Assembly (NCBI RefSeq): GCF_004299445.1
Contig: NZ_SCTC01000047.1
Location: 1 to 49,907 of the forward strand
Length of the DNA stretch: 49,907 bases
From: Phenylobacterium sp.
GTDB lineage: Bacteria; Pseudomonadota; Alphaproteobacteria; Caulobacterales; Caulobacteraceae
Reading direction: 5' to 3'
Of this stretch, positions 17,840 through 25,366 are shown piece by piece. The notes under the pieces were generated by a model. That model searched no databases. It was given only the letters and a program-made list of their open reading frames with translations, and was not told the origin of the DNA. Every line of letters begins with the position of its first letter. Position 1 is the first letter of the stretch. Made by a program: the position numbers and the translations under genes.

Positions 17840-18550
17840 ATGCGGACGGCCGCGCTCATCAGCCTGATCCTGCTCGCCCTGCCGGCGAGCGCGGCGGCGG
17901 CCAAGCCCCCCGTCCTCGTGGAACTGTACACGGCGCAGGGCTGTCGCTCGTGCACCGACGCCAACGAGCACCTGAACCGGCTGGCCGAGCGCCCGGGCGT
18001 GCTGGTCCTCACATTCTCGGTCGACTACTGGGATTACCTTGGCTGGACCGACACGTTTGCACGGCCGGAGTACGCCGAGCGCCAGAAGGCGTACGTCACG
18101 CGCCTGAAGCTGCGCGAACCCTACACGCCCCAGGTCGTCGTCGACGGTCAGGAGGAGGCGCAGGGACTGAAAGCGTCCGAAGTGGACCGCCTCGTGCGCG
18201 CCGCCGCCGCCGCGCCGCGCAATCCGCCGGACATGCGGTTCGTGGGACAGCGTCGCGTGGATGTCGGGTCGGGACGGGCGCCGCGCGGCGGGGCCGAGGT
18301 CTGGCTGGTGCGCTATGATCCGCGCGCCGTCGAGGTGGCCGTGCGGGCGGGCGACAATCGCGGCGAGACGGTGATTCAGCGCAACGTCGTGCGCCAGATC
18401 GCGCGGCTGGGGGTGTGGCGCGGCCGGCCACAGGCCTATCGCGTCCCGGCGACCGCCGACGACAGCCTGCGGACCGCGGTGATCGTCCAGGTCCCGCGCG
18501 GGGGCCGCGTCCTGGGCGTGGCCCAGCCGAGCGGCGCCACGCCGAAGTAG
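17840..18550 (+). CDS. Secreted DUF1223 (thioredoxin-like) protein, second copy
   Basis: A 236-residue paralogue of the gene before it, with its own signal peptide (MRTAALISLILLALPASAAA). The core has ELYTAQGCRSCTDAN with a CRSC pair, then SVDYWDYLGWTDTFARPEY and the C-terminal NVVRQIARLGVWRG, colinear with the first copy. The ATG at 17840 is preceded very closely by GGAGG. Similarity between the copies is moderate, so the duplication is old or they were kept for different partners. No enzymatic role is known. Confidence 0.87.
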   Translation: MRTAALISLILLALPASAAAAKPPVLVELYTAQGCRSCTDANEHLNRLAERPGVLVLTFSVDYWDYLGWTDTFARPEYAERQKAYVTRLKLREPYTPQVVVDGQEEAQGLKASEVDRLVRAAAAAPRNPPDMRFVGQRRVDVGSGRAPRGGAEVWLVRYDPRAVEVAVRAGDNRGETVIQRNVVRQIARLGVWRGRPQAYRVPATADDSLRTAVIVQVPRGGRVLGVAQPSGATPK

Positions 18551-18869
18551 GCATGCGAAAACCCGCGCAGCTGGAGAGAATCTGCGCGGGTCTACGCTCG
18601 GGTGGGGTATCGGAGTGTCGGTTGGCCAACCGCCGATCCAGGGGGGCTGGGGGGGCTGTACAGGGTCCGGGACCAGAGGTCTTCGACCAACCGACGCTGC
18701 CAATATCGGCGCCCTATCAGGCAGGCGCTGGACCGAAATAAGGTCCTTTTGCGGCGCGTTCCCACAAGATGCGGCGCCCACGAGCGCCCTCCGCCGAGGA
18801 TGAACCACCCGCCGGCGATCAGGGTGCTCCAGTAAAGGACACGAATCCGAACCGGCTCTAGGGGGTGGC
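18551..18869. other. Gene-poor 319-base interval with hairpin, palindrome and G-quadruplex motif
   Basis: No convincing plus-strand gene is visible here. It holds a 10-bp hairpin (18561-18591), a perfect 14-base palindrome CGGTTGGCCAACCG (18619-18632) whose half can also pair with CCAACCGA further downstream, and four G-runs of 6, 7, 3 and 3 bases at 18641-18671 that match a G-quadruplex pattern. A minus-strand frame through it is listed separately with low confidence. It could hold a small RNA; I cannot identify one. Confidence 0.5.
18561..18591. terminator. Hairpin after the second DUF1223 gene
   Basis: ACCCGCGCAG (18561-18570) and CTGCGCGGGT (18582-18591) form a perfect 10-bp stem with an 11-base loop, 10 bases after the DUF1223 stop. 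There is no T tract on the plus strand; on the minus strand it is followed by four T residues. Probably a terminator or 3'-end protector. Confidence 0.6.
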
Positions 18870-18900
18870 GTGACTCAAAAAATTCATACACGCTTACCAT
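18592..18900 (-). CDS. Doubtful small membrane protein (102 aa)
   Basis: An open frame of 102 codons beginning MVSVYEFFESRHPLEPVRIR followed by a plausible hydrophobic segment (VLYWSTLIAGGWFIL) and a basic Arg/Trp-rich second half. The beginning reads like protein, the end (across the G-run) does not. There is no good ribosome site, and the 5' end overlaps the DUF2794 gene by about 30 bases on the opposite strand. It may be a real small gene, a decayed gene, or chance. No function proposed. Confidence 0.22.
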   Translation of the reverse strand: MVSVYEFFESRHPLEPVRIRVLYWSTLIAGGWFILGGGRSWAPHLVGTRRKRTLFRSSACLIGRRYWQRRLVEDLWSRTLYSPPSPPGSAVGQPTLRYPTRA

Positions 18901-19238
18901 CGATGGCATTCGACCCGAGCTATTCGGCCCCGCGCCAGGCCGGAGTGTTCTTCGAGCGGCGCGAACTCGAGCGTCTCCTGCGCCTCTATGGCCGTATGGT
19001 CGCCGCCGGCGAGTGGCGCGACTACGGCATGGACGGCCTCCATGATCGCGCTGTCTTCTCGGTGTTCCGGCGTTCGTCCGAGGCTCCGCTCTACCGCATC
19101 GAGAAGAACCCGGCGCTGGCGCGCAAGCAGGGCGCCTGGGCGATCCTGGGCCAGGCCGGCCAAGTCCTGCGGCGCGGCCATGACCTGGACCAGGTGCTGA
19201 GGTTCTTCGACAAGGGCCGCTTCTCGGTGGTCGAGTAG
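18870..19238 (+). CDS. DUF2794 family protein
   Basis: A 122-residue alphaproteobacterial protein. The family core is clear: VFFERRELERLLRLYGRMVA, AGEWRDYGMDGL, AVFSVFRRSSEAPLYRIEK and a C-terminal RGHDLDQVLRFFD. No function is established for the family. The start is GTG at 18870 with a G-rich upstream stretch; an alternative is ATG at 18903. It stands alone between gene-free stretches of about 320 bases on each side. Confidence 0.88.
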   Translation: MTQKIHTRLPSMAFDPSYSAPRQAGVFFERRELERLLRLYGRMVAAGEWRDYGMDGLHDRAVFSVFRRSSEAPLYRIEKNPALARKQGAWAILGQAGQVLRRGHDLDQVLRFFDKGRFSVVE

Positions 19239-19504
19239 CCGGTCGCCAGGCCTCAAATCGAGTTCTCCAGCGCCGCCTGGGCCTCCGTGCGCGGAACCTC
19301 CTCAGGCGAAGCGGCGTCGCCTGCTCGCCGCAGCCCGGTACGGGGCCGCCATGACGACGGAGACGAGTGCTCTGGGACCGAGACCCAGGGTCGCGCAGGT
19401 CCGCGGCCGGTATCAGCGTTGAACTCCCGTTAGGTCGCAAGTCGCCGCGGCGTCAGCACCGCGAGCGCGCGGGTGGGTCCGCGCGATACGAAACCGGCCC
19501 ATAC
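19239..19504. other. Gene-free interval, nothing recognised
   Basis: About 265 bases between the DUF2794 stop and the terminator of the Bax inhibitor gene. No open frame with protein-like composition, no tRNA-like fold and no notable repeat were seen. GC-rich throughout. Confidence 0.5.
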
Positions 19505-19505
19505 G

Positions 19506-19532
19506 AAAAACCCCGGCGGTCGCCCGCCGGGG
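19506..19532 (-). terminator. Rho-independent terminator of the Bax inhibitor-1 gene
   Basis: Read on the minus strand, a perfect 9-bp stem (CCCCGGCGG at 19511-19519 with CCGCCGGGG at 19524-19532) with a 4-base loop is followed by five T residues. It lies 27 bases past the stop. Confidence 0.9.
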
Positions 19533-19558
19533 TCTCGACTCTTGAACCTGTCGTGCGG

Positions 19559-20311
19559 TTAGCGGCGGTCGCCGAACAGCGAGAGCAGGAATTGGAACAG
19601 GTTGATGAAGTTGATGTAGAGGCTGAGCGCGCCGAAGTTGGTGGCCACGCCCATGGCGGTCTGATTGCCGCCCAGTTCGTAGTAGGTCATCTTCAGACGC
19701 TGCGTATCGAAGGCGATGAGGCCGGCGAAGATCAGCACGCCCAGCACGCTCACGATGAAACTCATCATCGAGCTTTGCAGGAAGATGTTCACGATCGACG
19801 CGATGATCAGGCCGATCAGGCCGACGAGCAGGAAGCTGCCCATCGCCGTCAGGTCCTTCTTGGTGGTGTAGCCAAAGAGGCTGAGGCCACCGAAGGCGGT
19901 CGCGGTGATCAGGAAGGTCTGGAAGATCGAGGCGCCGGTGTAGACGAGCGTGATCGCGCCCAGGCTCGCGCCCATCATGGCGACGATAGCCCAGTAGAAG
20001 ACGCCGGAGCTGCGCGGGGTGGCGTTCCGGAGACCGAACATGCCGAACATCATCAGCGCCAGCGGGCCAAACGCCACGACGTAGCCCAGCGGCTGGAATC
20101 CAGCGAGCCGTCCGTCCGCCGTCACGCTGTACAGAAGTCGCTGCACAGGCTCGACCTGGCCGGTGATGTAGGCGAGCGCGGCGGAGACCACGAGGCCGAG
20201 CGCCACCTTGTTGTAGACGCCGAGCATGAAGCTCCGCAGGCCCGCGTCCACCGACATGTCGGCGCGATCCACGGGGATCGTTCGCGCGTAGTCGCGGTTG
20301 TAGTCGCTCAT
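19559..20311 (-). CDS. Bax inhibitor-1/YccA family membrane protein
   Basis: A 250-residue inner-membrane protein with about seven helices. It carries the family opening (RSFMLGVYNKVALGLVVSAALAYITG region), the acidic C-terminal region with FAGLIAFDTQRLKMTYYELG and the closing NFGALSLYINFINLFQFLLS. Bacterial members form pH-sensitive calcium leak channels or modulate membrane proteolysis (YccA-FtsH). It stands alone with its own terminator and is divergent from thpR. Confidence 0.94.
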   Translation of the reverse strand: MSDYNRDYARTIPVDRADMSVDAGLRSFMLGVYNKVALGLVVSAALAYITGQVEPVQRLLYSVTADGRLAGFQPLGYVVAFGPLALMMFGMFGLRNATPRSSGVFYWAIVAMMGASLGAITLVYTGASIFQTFLITATAFGGLSLFGYTTKKDLTAMGSFLLVGLIGLIIASIVNIFLQSSMMSFIVSVLGVLIFAGLIAFDTQRLKMTYYELGGNQTAMGVATNFGALSLYINFINLFQFLLSLFGDRR

Positions 20312-20428
20312 TTGAGCTAGACCCTAAGATGCGCGTCGCAATGCGGACGCTAGAGAAATATCGTGTCAGACCGTGCCGTTAGCAAGGCCTTCCACGCCAC
20401 GATACGGTGAACGCGTCGAGATACATGT

Positions 20429-20962
20429 ATGATTCGTCTCTTTGCCGCCCTGGCCATACCCCCTGAGATCGGCCGCCCGCTGCAGACTCGCCAGGCGGGC
20501 ATCGAGGGCGCGCGCTGGCGAAGCCTCGAGGCCCTGCACGTAACGCTACGGTTCTACGGGGAAATCCGCCAGGACGTGGCGCGCGACCTTGACGCCGAAC
20601 TGATGACCATCACCGGACGTCCCTTCGAGATCGAGCTGGCCGGCGCCGGCTCATTCGCCGATGGCGACGAGATCAACGCCGTCTGGGCCGGCGTGGCCGA
20701 GAACGCCGAGCTGCGACGTCTGGCGGAGGCGTGCGAAACTGCCGCGCGCCGGGTCGGGCTGAAGCCAGAGAAGCGCAACTACCGGCCACACGTGACGCTT
20801 GCCTACCTGCGCCGCCCAGATCCCGCAGAGGTGGCGGCCTGGATCCAGGGCAATAATCTGCTGCGCTCGCCGCCGATCACCATCGACCGCTTTGGCCTCT
20901 ACTCCAGCCACATGGGCCGCGAGGGTTCCCACTATCGTCTCGAGGCGGAATACCCTCTTTAG
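20429..20962 (+). CDS. thpR: RNA 2',3'-cyclic phosphodiesterase ThpR
   Basis: A 177-residue member of the 2H phosphoesterase superfamily. Both HxT motifs are present: H37-V-T39 in LHVTLRFYGE and H121-V-T123 in HVTLAYLRR. It opens 2',3'-cyclic phosphates on RNA ends and, in vitro, can ligate tRNA halves. Start ATG at 20429 gives the canonical MIRLFAALAIP. It converges on the DUF2237 gene four bases after its stop. Confidence 0.94.
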   Translation: MIRLFAALAIPPEIGRPLQTRQAGIEGARWRSLEALHVTLRFYGEIRQDVARDLDAELMTITGRPFEIELAGAGSFADGDEINAVWAGVAENAELRRLAEACETAARRVGLKPEKRNYRPHVTLAYLRRPDPAEVAAWIQGNNLLRSPPITIDRFGLYSSHMGREGSHYRLEAEYPL

Positions 20963-20966
20963 TTCC

Positions 20967-21359
20967 TCACGCCTGTGCGGCGTAGTCCTTCAGCACGCCC
21001 AGCGGCACGATGGCCAGGGTCTCCTCGTGCGTGGCCTCCAGCACCACCTGCGGCGCGGCGCCGGCGTCGAGGGCTTCCTTCCAGCGGGGCGCGCAGAGAC
21101 ACCAGCGATCACCCGGCTTCAGGCCGTCGAAGCCCAGGTCGGGGCGCGGGGTCGACAGGTCGTTGCCGACGCTCTTCGAATAGCTCAGGAACTCGGCGGT
21201 CATGACGGCGCAGACCGTGTGCATCCCCACGTCGTGCGGGCCGGTCTCGCAGCAACCATTCCGGAAGAAGCCGGTGACAGGGTCCAGCGAGCACGGAACC
21301 AGCTCCTCGCCCAGGACATTGCGGGCGTCGGCGTCGTAGCGGATCGGACGTGTGGCCAT
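20967..21359 (-). CDS. DUF2237 family protein
   Basis: A 130-residue protein matching DUF2237 along its length: NVLGEELVPCSLDPVTGFFRNGCC, the CxTGxxDxGMHTVCAVMT segment, FLSYSKSVGNDLSTP, and GLKPGDRWCLCAPRWKEAL. Several invariant cysteines (NGCC, HTVC, WCLC) suggest metal or redox chemistry, but no activity is known. It is divergent from the CitE-like gene with a 60-base spacer. Confidence 0.92.
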   Translation of the reverse strand: MATRPIRYDADARNVLGEELVPCSLDPVTGFFRNGCCETGPHDVGMHTVCAVMTAEFLSYSKSVGNDLSTPRPDLGFDGLKPGDRWCLCAPRWKEALDAGAAPQVVLEATHEETLAIVPLGVLKDYAAQA

Positions 21360-21419
21360 GCCCCCATCCTAAACGCTAAGACTCGCGCCTGGCCAATGCG
21401 CCGAGGAGCCGTCGTCCAC

Positions 21420-22289
21420 ATGTCTCGCGCGTCCCGACCCCGCCGCAGCGTGCTCTACCTGCCGGCGTCCAATTCACGGGCGCTCGAGAAGGCCCGTTCA
21501 CTGGCCTGTGACACGGTCATCCTCGACCTCGAGGACGCCGTGGCCCCGGACGCCAAGGCCGAGGCGCGCGAAGGTGCGATCGCGGCCGTGAGGGCCGGCG
21601 GGTTCGGCGAGCGCGAGGTGGTGATCCGCGCCAATGGCCTGGATACGCCCTGGGGCGCCGACGACCTGGCGGCGGCGGCGAAGGTCCGCCCGGACGCCGT
21701 GCTGATCCCCAAGGTCTCGCACCCTGAGGATCTGGCGGTGATCCGCGCCACGCTGGGCGCCGAGTTGCCGATCTGGGCGATGATCGAGACGTGCGCGGCG
21801 ATGTTCCGGCTGGATGCGCTGGGCGCCGAGTCGGTCAACGTGGGCGTCGAGGCCTGGGTGGTCGGCTCGAACGACCTGGCCAAGGAAATGCGCTGCCAGC
21901 TCACGGTCGACCGCGAGCCGCTGATCACGGCGCTCAGTCTCAGCCTGATGGCGGCCCGCGCGCACAGGCTGACGATCATCGACGGCGTGTTCAACGACAT
22001 CGGCGACGAGGCGGGACTGGCGCGCCAGTGCGCCCAGGCCGCCGCGTTCGGCTTCGACGGCAAGAGCCTGATCCACCCCAGCCAGATCTCCGCCGCCAAC
22101 GCCGCCTTTACCCCCGATGCATCCGCCGTAGCCTGGGCGCGTACCGTGGTGGGCGCCTTCGAGCAGCCCGAGAGCGCCGGCAAGGGGGTGCTGAAGGTGG
22201 ATGGACGGATGGTGGAGCGCCTGCACTATGCCGAGGCCAAACGCATGATCGGCGTCGCCGAGGCCATCGCCGCGCGCGAGCCCGCCTGA
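21420..22289 (+). CDS. HpcH/HpaI aldolase / citrate lyase (CitE-like) family CoA-ester lyase
   Basis: A 289-residue TIM-barrel enzyme. The CitE opening RSVLYLPASNSRALEKA is followed by the CoA-binding and metal-site segment VILDLEDAVAPDAK and the acidic metal ligand region around MIETCAAM. The C-terminal GFDGKSLIHPSQI is characteristic. Stand-alone CitE-like proteins act as malyl-CoA, citramalyl-CoA or related lyases/thioesterases; the substrate cannot be assigned. There are no CitD/CitF partners. ATG at 21420 is chosen, with an alternative ATG at 21396. Its stop overlaps the next start. Confidence 0.9.
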   Translation: MSRASRPRRSVLYLPASNSRALEKARSLACDTVILDLEDAVAPDAKAEAREGAIAAVRAGGFGEREVVIRANGLDTPWGADDLAAAAKVRPDAVLIPKVSHPEDLAVIRATLGAELPIWAMIETCAAMFRLDALGAESVNVGVEAWVVGSNDLAKEMRCQLTVDREPLITALSLSLMAARAHRLTIIDGVFNDIGDEAGLARQCAQAAAFGFDGKSLIHPSQISAANAAFTPDASAVAWARTVVGAFEQPESAGKGVLKVDGRMVERLHYAEAKRMIGVAEAIAAREPA

Positions 22290-22915
22290 TGCCGCGGGGC
22301 GGGCTCATCGTAGCGTTTTCGTGGGCCCTGGGGGCTGCGCCCGCCCTCGCGCAACCCTCGCCGCCCGCCGACGCCATCGACGCCCTGCTGCGACAGAAGG
22401 CGGTCGACCCGGATGAGCCCGACACCGCCGCAACCGGGTCGAGAGTCGACCCCGACCCGGTCCTTCCCGGCCAACCACAGCCCTACGTCCCGCAACGTCC
22501 GCTGCTGACCGAGCCGGTCTTCATCCACGAGACGGGCAAGAGCCCCGACGGTCCGCCCACCGCGGCCGACCAGGCCTACGACTCACGCCTGCGAGCGTCG
22601 GCCGCGGCGGTGCGGGGGTTCCAGGGGCCGATGGAAGGGGCCTGGACCCTCTCAGCGGACGGCCGGGCCCTGTATGCGCTGCAGCTCGTGGACCGCGGCG
22701 GCTTCATCGACGGCGCCTGGCGCGACCTGCGGCGGCCGGGCGCCCTTGAGGGCTCGGGCTACATCGATGAGGTACAGCGGACGGGCGGCGACATCACCAT
22801 CCGCTTCGCCGACGGGATCGTGGCCGTGCTCCGCGCCGCCGACGGGCGCTGGACCGGCCGGCTCACGGAAGCCGGCCGGACCGAAGCGGCGACCCTCGCG
22901 CGACGGGCGCCCTAG
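22289..22915 (+). CDS. Secreted hypothetical protein (208 aa)
   Basis: A 208-residue protein with a signal peptide ending about ALAQP (residue 23), then a Pro/Asp-rich linker (25-90) and a C-terminal domain with a beta-rich look (GAWTLSADGRALYALQLVDR, then GYIDEVQRTGGDITIRF). No catalytic motif is recognised. It starts at an ATG that overlaps the stop of the CitE-like gene (TGATG), so it is translationally coupled, although a functional link is not obvious. Its stop shares CTAG with the convergent HIT gene. Confidence 0.7.
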   Translation: MPRGGLIVAFSWALGAAPALAQPSPPADAIDALLRQKAVDPDEPDTAATGSRVDPDPVLPGQPQPYVPQRPLLTEPVFIHETGKSPDGPPTAADQAYDSRLRASAAAVRGFQGPMEGAWTLSADGRALYALQLVDRGGFIDGAWRDLRRPGALEGSGYIDEVQRTGGDITIRFADGIVAVLRAADGRWTGRLTEAGRTEAATLARRAP

Positions 22916-23331
22916 AGCGATAACGCCCTGCGCGCCGCAGCCACCGCCAGATCCAGCGCTTCTCCAGGGTAGGCCTCCGCGGACCCGACACCCCAGACCG
23001 GTCCTGGCCAGGCGGCGTCGTCGGGGCGGCGGCCCACCACGTGGACGTGCAGCTGCGGGGTGATGTTGCCCAGCTGGCCGACATTCAGCTTGGCGACCGG
23101 CCGCCCCAGCGCCGCGCCTACGGCGCGCACGGCGACGCCGGCCTGGACCACCTCGGCCATGAGCGCGCCGCGGTCGGCGCCCGTCAGGTCCTCGAGCTCC
23201 ACGGCGCCGGCGATCCGGGGGATCAGCACGATCCAGGCGTAGCGGAAATCCAGCTGCAGCCGGGCATGACAGAGCGCCAGATCGCCGAGCGCCAGGGAGG
23301 TCGGGGGAAAGGCCGGGTGCAACTGAAACAT
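22912..23331 (-). CDS. HIT domain-containing protein
   Basis: A 139-residue histidine-triad protein (nucleotide hydrolase/transferase superfamily). The triad region reads [13 protein letters not shown], an H-x-H-x-x pattern in which the usual third histidine is an arginine two positions on, as in several alphaproteobacterial HIT proteins. The segment YAWIVLIPR earlier in the protein and LNVGQLGN before the triad are typical. Start at MFQLHPAF (23331) fits family starts; an upstream ATG at 23352 is an alternative. Confidence 0.88.
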   Translation of the reverse strand: MFQLHPAFPPTSLALGDLALCHARLQLDFRYAWIVLIPRIAGAVELEDLTGADRGALMAEVVQAGVAVRAVGAALGRPVAKLNVGQLGNITPQLHVHVVGRRPDDAAWPGPVWGVGSAEAYPGEALDLAVAAARRALSL

Positions 23332-23504
23332 CGCCGCTAGCGCCTGCGGCATTGCAGGATGGCCGTCAACGGGCCGTCGGCAACAGCTTGTCGACGGCGC
23401 GAGATTTTCACTTGGGGCGGCGTCCGAACGCCGAACCGACTTCCACTTCGCCTGACGACGCGCTAGAGCGCCCGCGACATCATACAATCGACGGAGCAGT
23501 TCCC

Positions 23505-24491
23505 ATGGCGAAGAAGCCCATCCGCGTGGCGGTCACCGGCGCGGCCGGCAACATCGGCTACGCGCTCCTGTTCCGCATCGCCTCGGGCGAAATGCTGGGC
23601 AAGGATCAGCCGGTGATCCTGCAACTGCTGGAGATCCCGGTCGAAGGTCCGCAGAAGGCGCTCAAGGGCGTCGCGATGGAACTGGAGGACTGCGCCTTCC
23701 CGCTGCTGCAGGACATGGTTCTGACGGGCGACGCCGACGTGGCCTTCAAGGACGCCAACTGGTGCCTTCTGGTGGGCTCCAAGCCCCGCGGTCCCGGCAT
23801 GGAGCGCGCCGACCTGCTGAAGGACAACGGCAAGATCTTCATCGCCCAGGGCCAGTCGATCGATCGCGTGGCCGCCGACGACGCGCGCATCGCCGTGGTG
23901 GGCAACCCCTGCAACACCAACTGCATGATCGCCGCCAGCCAGGCCAAGCGCCTGACGCCCGACCGCTTCACCGCCATGGTGCGCCTGGACGAGAACCGCG
24001 GCCGCAACCAGCTGGCCAAGAAAGCCGGCGTGCCGGTGACCGACGTGACCGACCTGTTCATCTACGGCAACCACAGCCCGACGATGTTCGCGGACTTCAC
24101 CCACGCCAAGATCGGCGGCAAGGCGGTCACCGACGTGATCACCGACCGCGCCTGGCTCGACAACGAGTACCTGCCGGCGGTGGGCAAGCGCGGCGCGGCG
24201 ATCATCGACGCCCGCGGCGCCAGCTCGGCGGCTTCGGCGGCGGGCGCGCTGATCGATCACGTGCGCGACCTGTCGACCGTGGGCGCGATCCACTCGGTCG
24301 CCGTTCCCAGCGAAGGCCGCTACGGCTTCGCCGACGGTGTCTGGGCCGGGATGCCAGTGAAGACCACCGCGCCGGGCGCCTACGAGGTGCTCACGTCGTT
24401 CGAGATGGACGACTTCGCCAAGTCGAAGATCAAGATCACCAACGACGAACTCGTCGGCGAGCGCGACACCGTGAAGGACATGCTGGGCTAA
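23505..24491 (+). CDS. mdh: Malate dehydrogenase, type 2 (cytosolic-type)
   Basis: A 328-residue NAD-dependent enzyme interconverting malate and oxaloacetate. The nucleotide-binding motif is TGAAGNIG (11-18) followed by ILQLLEIP, the active-site loop is [15 protein letters not shown], and the catalytic pair is likely Asp162 (RLDENRG) and His190 (GNHSPTM). These features mark the type-2 (eukaryotic cytosolic-like) MDH rather than the shorter LDH-like type usual in alphaproteobacteria. GGAG ribosome site 8 bases before the ATG at 23505. A terminator follows. Confidence 0.95.
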   Translation: MAKKPIRVAVTGAAGNIGYALLFRIASGEMLGKDQPVILQLLEIPVEGPQKALKGVAMELEDCAFPLLQDMVLTGDADVAFKDANWCLLVGSKPRGPGMERADLLKDNGKIFIAQGQSIDRVAADDARIAVVGNPCNTNCMIAASQAKRLTPDRFTAMVRLDENRGRNQLAKKAGVPVTDVTDLFIYGNHSPTMFADFTHAKIGGKAVTDVITDRAWLDNEYLPAVGKRGAAIIDARGASSAASAAGALIDHVRDLSTVGAIHSVAVPSEGRYGFADGVWAGMPVKTTAPGAYEVLTSFEMDDFAKSKIKITNDELVGERDTVKDMLG

Positions 24492-24506
24492 GGCCGTCGG
24501 GTCGCC

Positions 24507-24657
24507 CTTCTCTCCTTGCGGGGAAGGGCCGAAGGCTGACGGATGAGGGGTCGCGCGGAGCAGTCCGGCGACCCCTTTCTCGTTTCAGGCCGGGAGGTTT
24601 GCGCAACCCCCCGTCCGCCCCGCTCCGCGGGCCACCGTCTTCCGCAAAGGGGGAGAC
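24507..24657. repeat. Pair of inverted intergenic repeat copies downstream of mdh
   Basis: The segment at 24507-24551 reads like the widespread alphaproteobacterial intergenic repeat (CTCTCCTTGCGGGGAAGGG, then GGATGAGGGGT). A diverged second copy lies in the opposite orientation at about 24606-24657 (on the minus strand, TCTCCCCCTTTGCGGAAGAC, then a GGCCCGCGGAGCGGGGC segment). The two copies face each other between the convergent mdh and GST genes. No coding capacity. Confidence 0.55.
24546..24580 (+). terminator. Rho-independent terminator of mdh
   Basis: AGGGGTCGC (24546-24554) pairs with GCGACCCCT (24568-24576), 9 bp perfect, with a 13-base loop and a TTTCTC tail. It is formed partly by the first intergenic repeat copy. 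Confidence 0.75.
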
Positions 24658-24673
24658 GGCGCACGCGATCAGG

Positions 24674-25285
24674 CTAGGCCGCCTGGTACAGCGCGAACTC
24701 CTCGCCCATCGCCTTCTGCACGGCGGGCCGGGTCATGAGACGGGCCTGATAGGCCTGGATGGCGGGGTAGGGGCTGAAGTCCAGCTTCACGGCCTGGTTC
24801 CAGTTGAGCACCGCGGCCAGGTAGGCGTCGGCGACGCTGAAGTCGTCGAGCAGCCAGTCCCGGCCGGTGAGATGGTCGTTGAGATAGGCCAGCCGCGAGG
24901 CCGCCGCATCCTTAGCCACCGCCTTGCTCTCGGCCGAAAGGGTGGGCGACAGCAGCGGCGTGAACACCCACTTGTGCAGCTCCGAGCCGATGAAGCTCAG
25001 CCACTGCTGTAGCTGGTAGCGGGCGAAGCCGGTGGGGGCGAGACCGGCGTCGGGTCGACGGTCCGCCAGGTAGGGCAGGATGGCGGCGTTCTCGGTCAGG
25101 ACCGCGCCGTCATCGGTGCGCAGCGCCGGCACCAGGTTCTTCGGATTGATCGCGCGGTAGTCGTCGCCCGAGGCGGTCTTGCCGGTCTTGGTGTCGACGC
25201 GGTGGAATGTGGCCGCCTGGCTAGTCTCGTACAGCGTGATCCGGCTGGCCAGAGAGCAGGCGAGCGGCGAGAAATAGATATCCAT
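24674..25285 (-). CDS. Glutathione S-transferase (beta-class-like)
   Basis: A 203-residue GST. The N-terminal thioredoxin-like domain (1-80) starts MDIYFSPLACSLASRITLYE with Cys10, the position used by bacterial beta-class enzymes for the mixed disulfide with glutathione; NPKNLVPAL and LTENAAILPYL form the glutathione site. The C-terminal helical domain has SVADAYL. It conjugates or reduces electrophiles in the cytoplasm. It is divergent from a TetR gene and shares with it a 12-base inverted repeat, so it is probably under TetR control. Confidence 0.93.
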   Translation of the reverse strand: MDIYFSPLACSLASRITLYETSQAATFHRVDTKTGKTASGDDYRAINPKNLVPALRTDDGAVLTENAAILPYLADRRPDAGLAPTGFARYQLQQWLSFIGSELHKWVFTPLLSPTLSAESKAVAKDAAASRLAYLNDHLTGRDWLLDDFSVADAYLAAVLNWNQAVKLDFSPYPAIQAYQARLMTRPAVQKAMGEEFALYQAA

Positions 25286-25316
25286 GGGAACCTCCCGGGG
25301 GCTGGGTTGATATTCA

Positions 25317-25366
25317 TACCGTTTCGCACAAAATAGCGGCGGTCAAGGATTCCTTGCGAAATGGTA
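25317..25366. promoter_or_regulatory. Inverted repeat operator between GST and TetR genes
   Basis: TACCGTTTCGCA at 25317-25328 recurs inverted as TGCGAAATGGTA at 25355-25366, 11 of 12 bases matching. The second half covers the start codon of the TetR gene (25361) and the first lies 32 bases before the GST start. The two halves are centred 38 bases apart, which would allow two dimers or looping. Confidence 0.6.
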
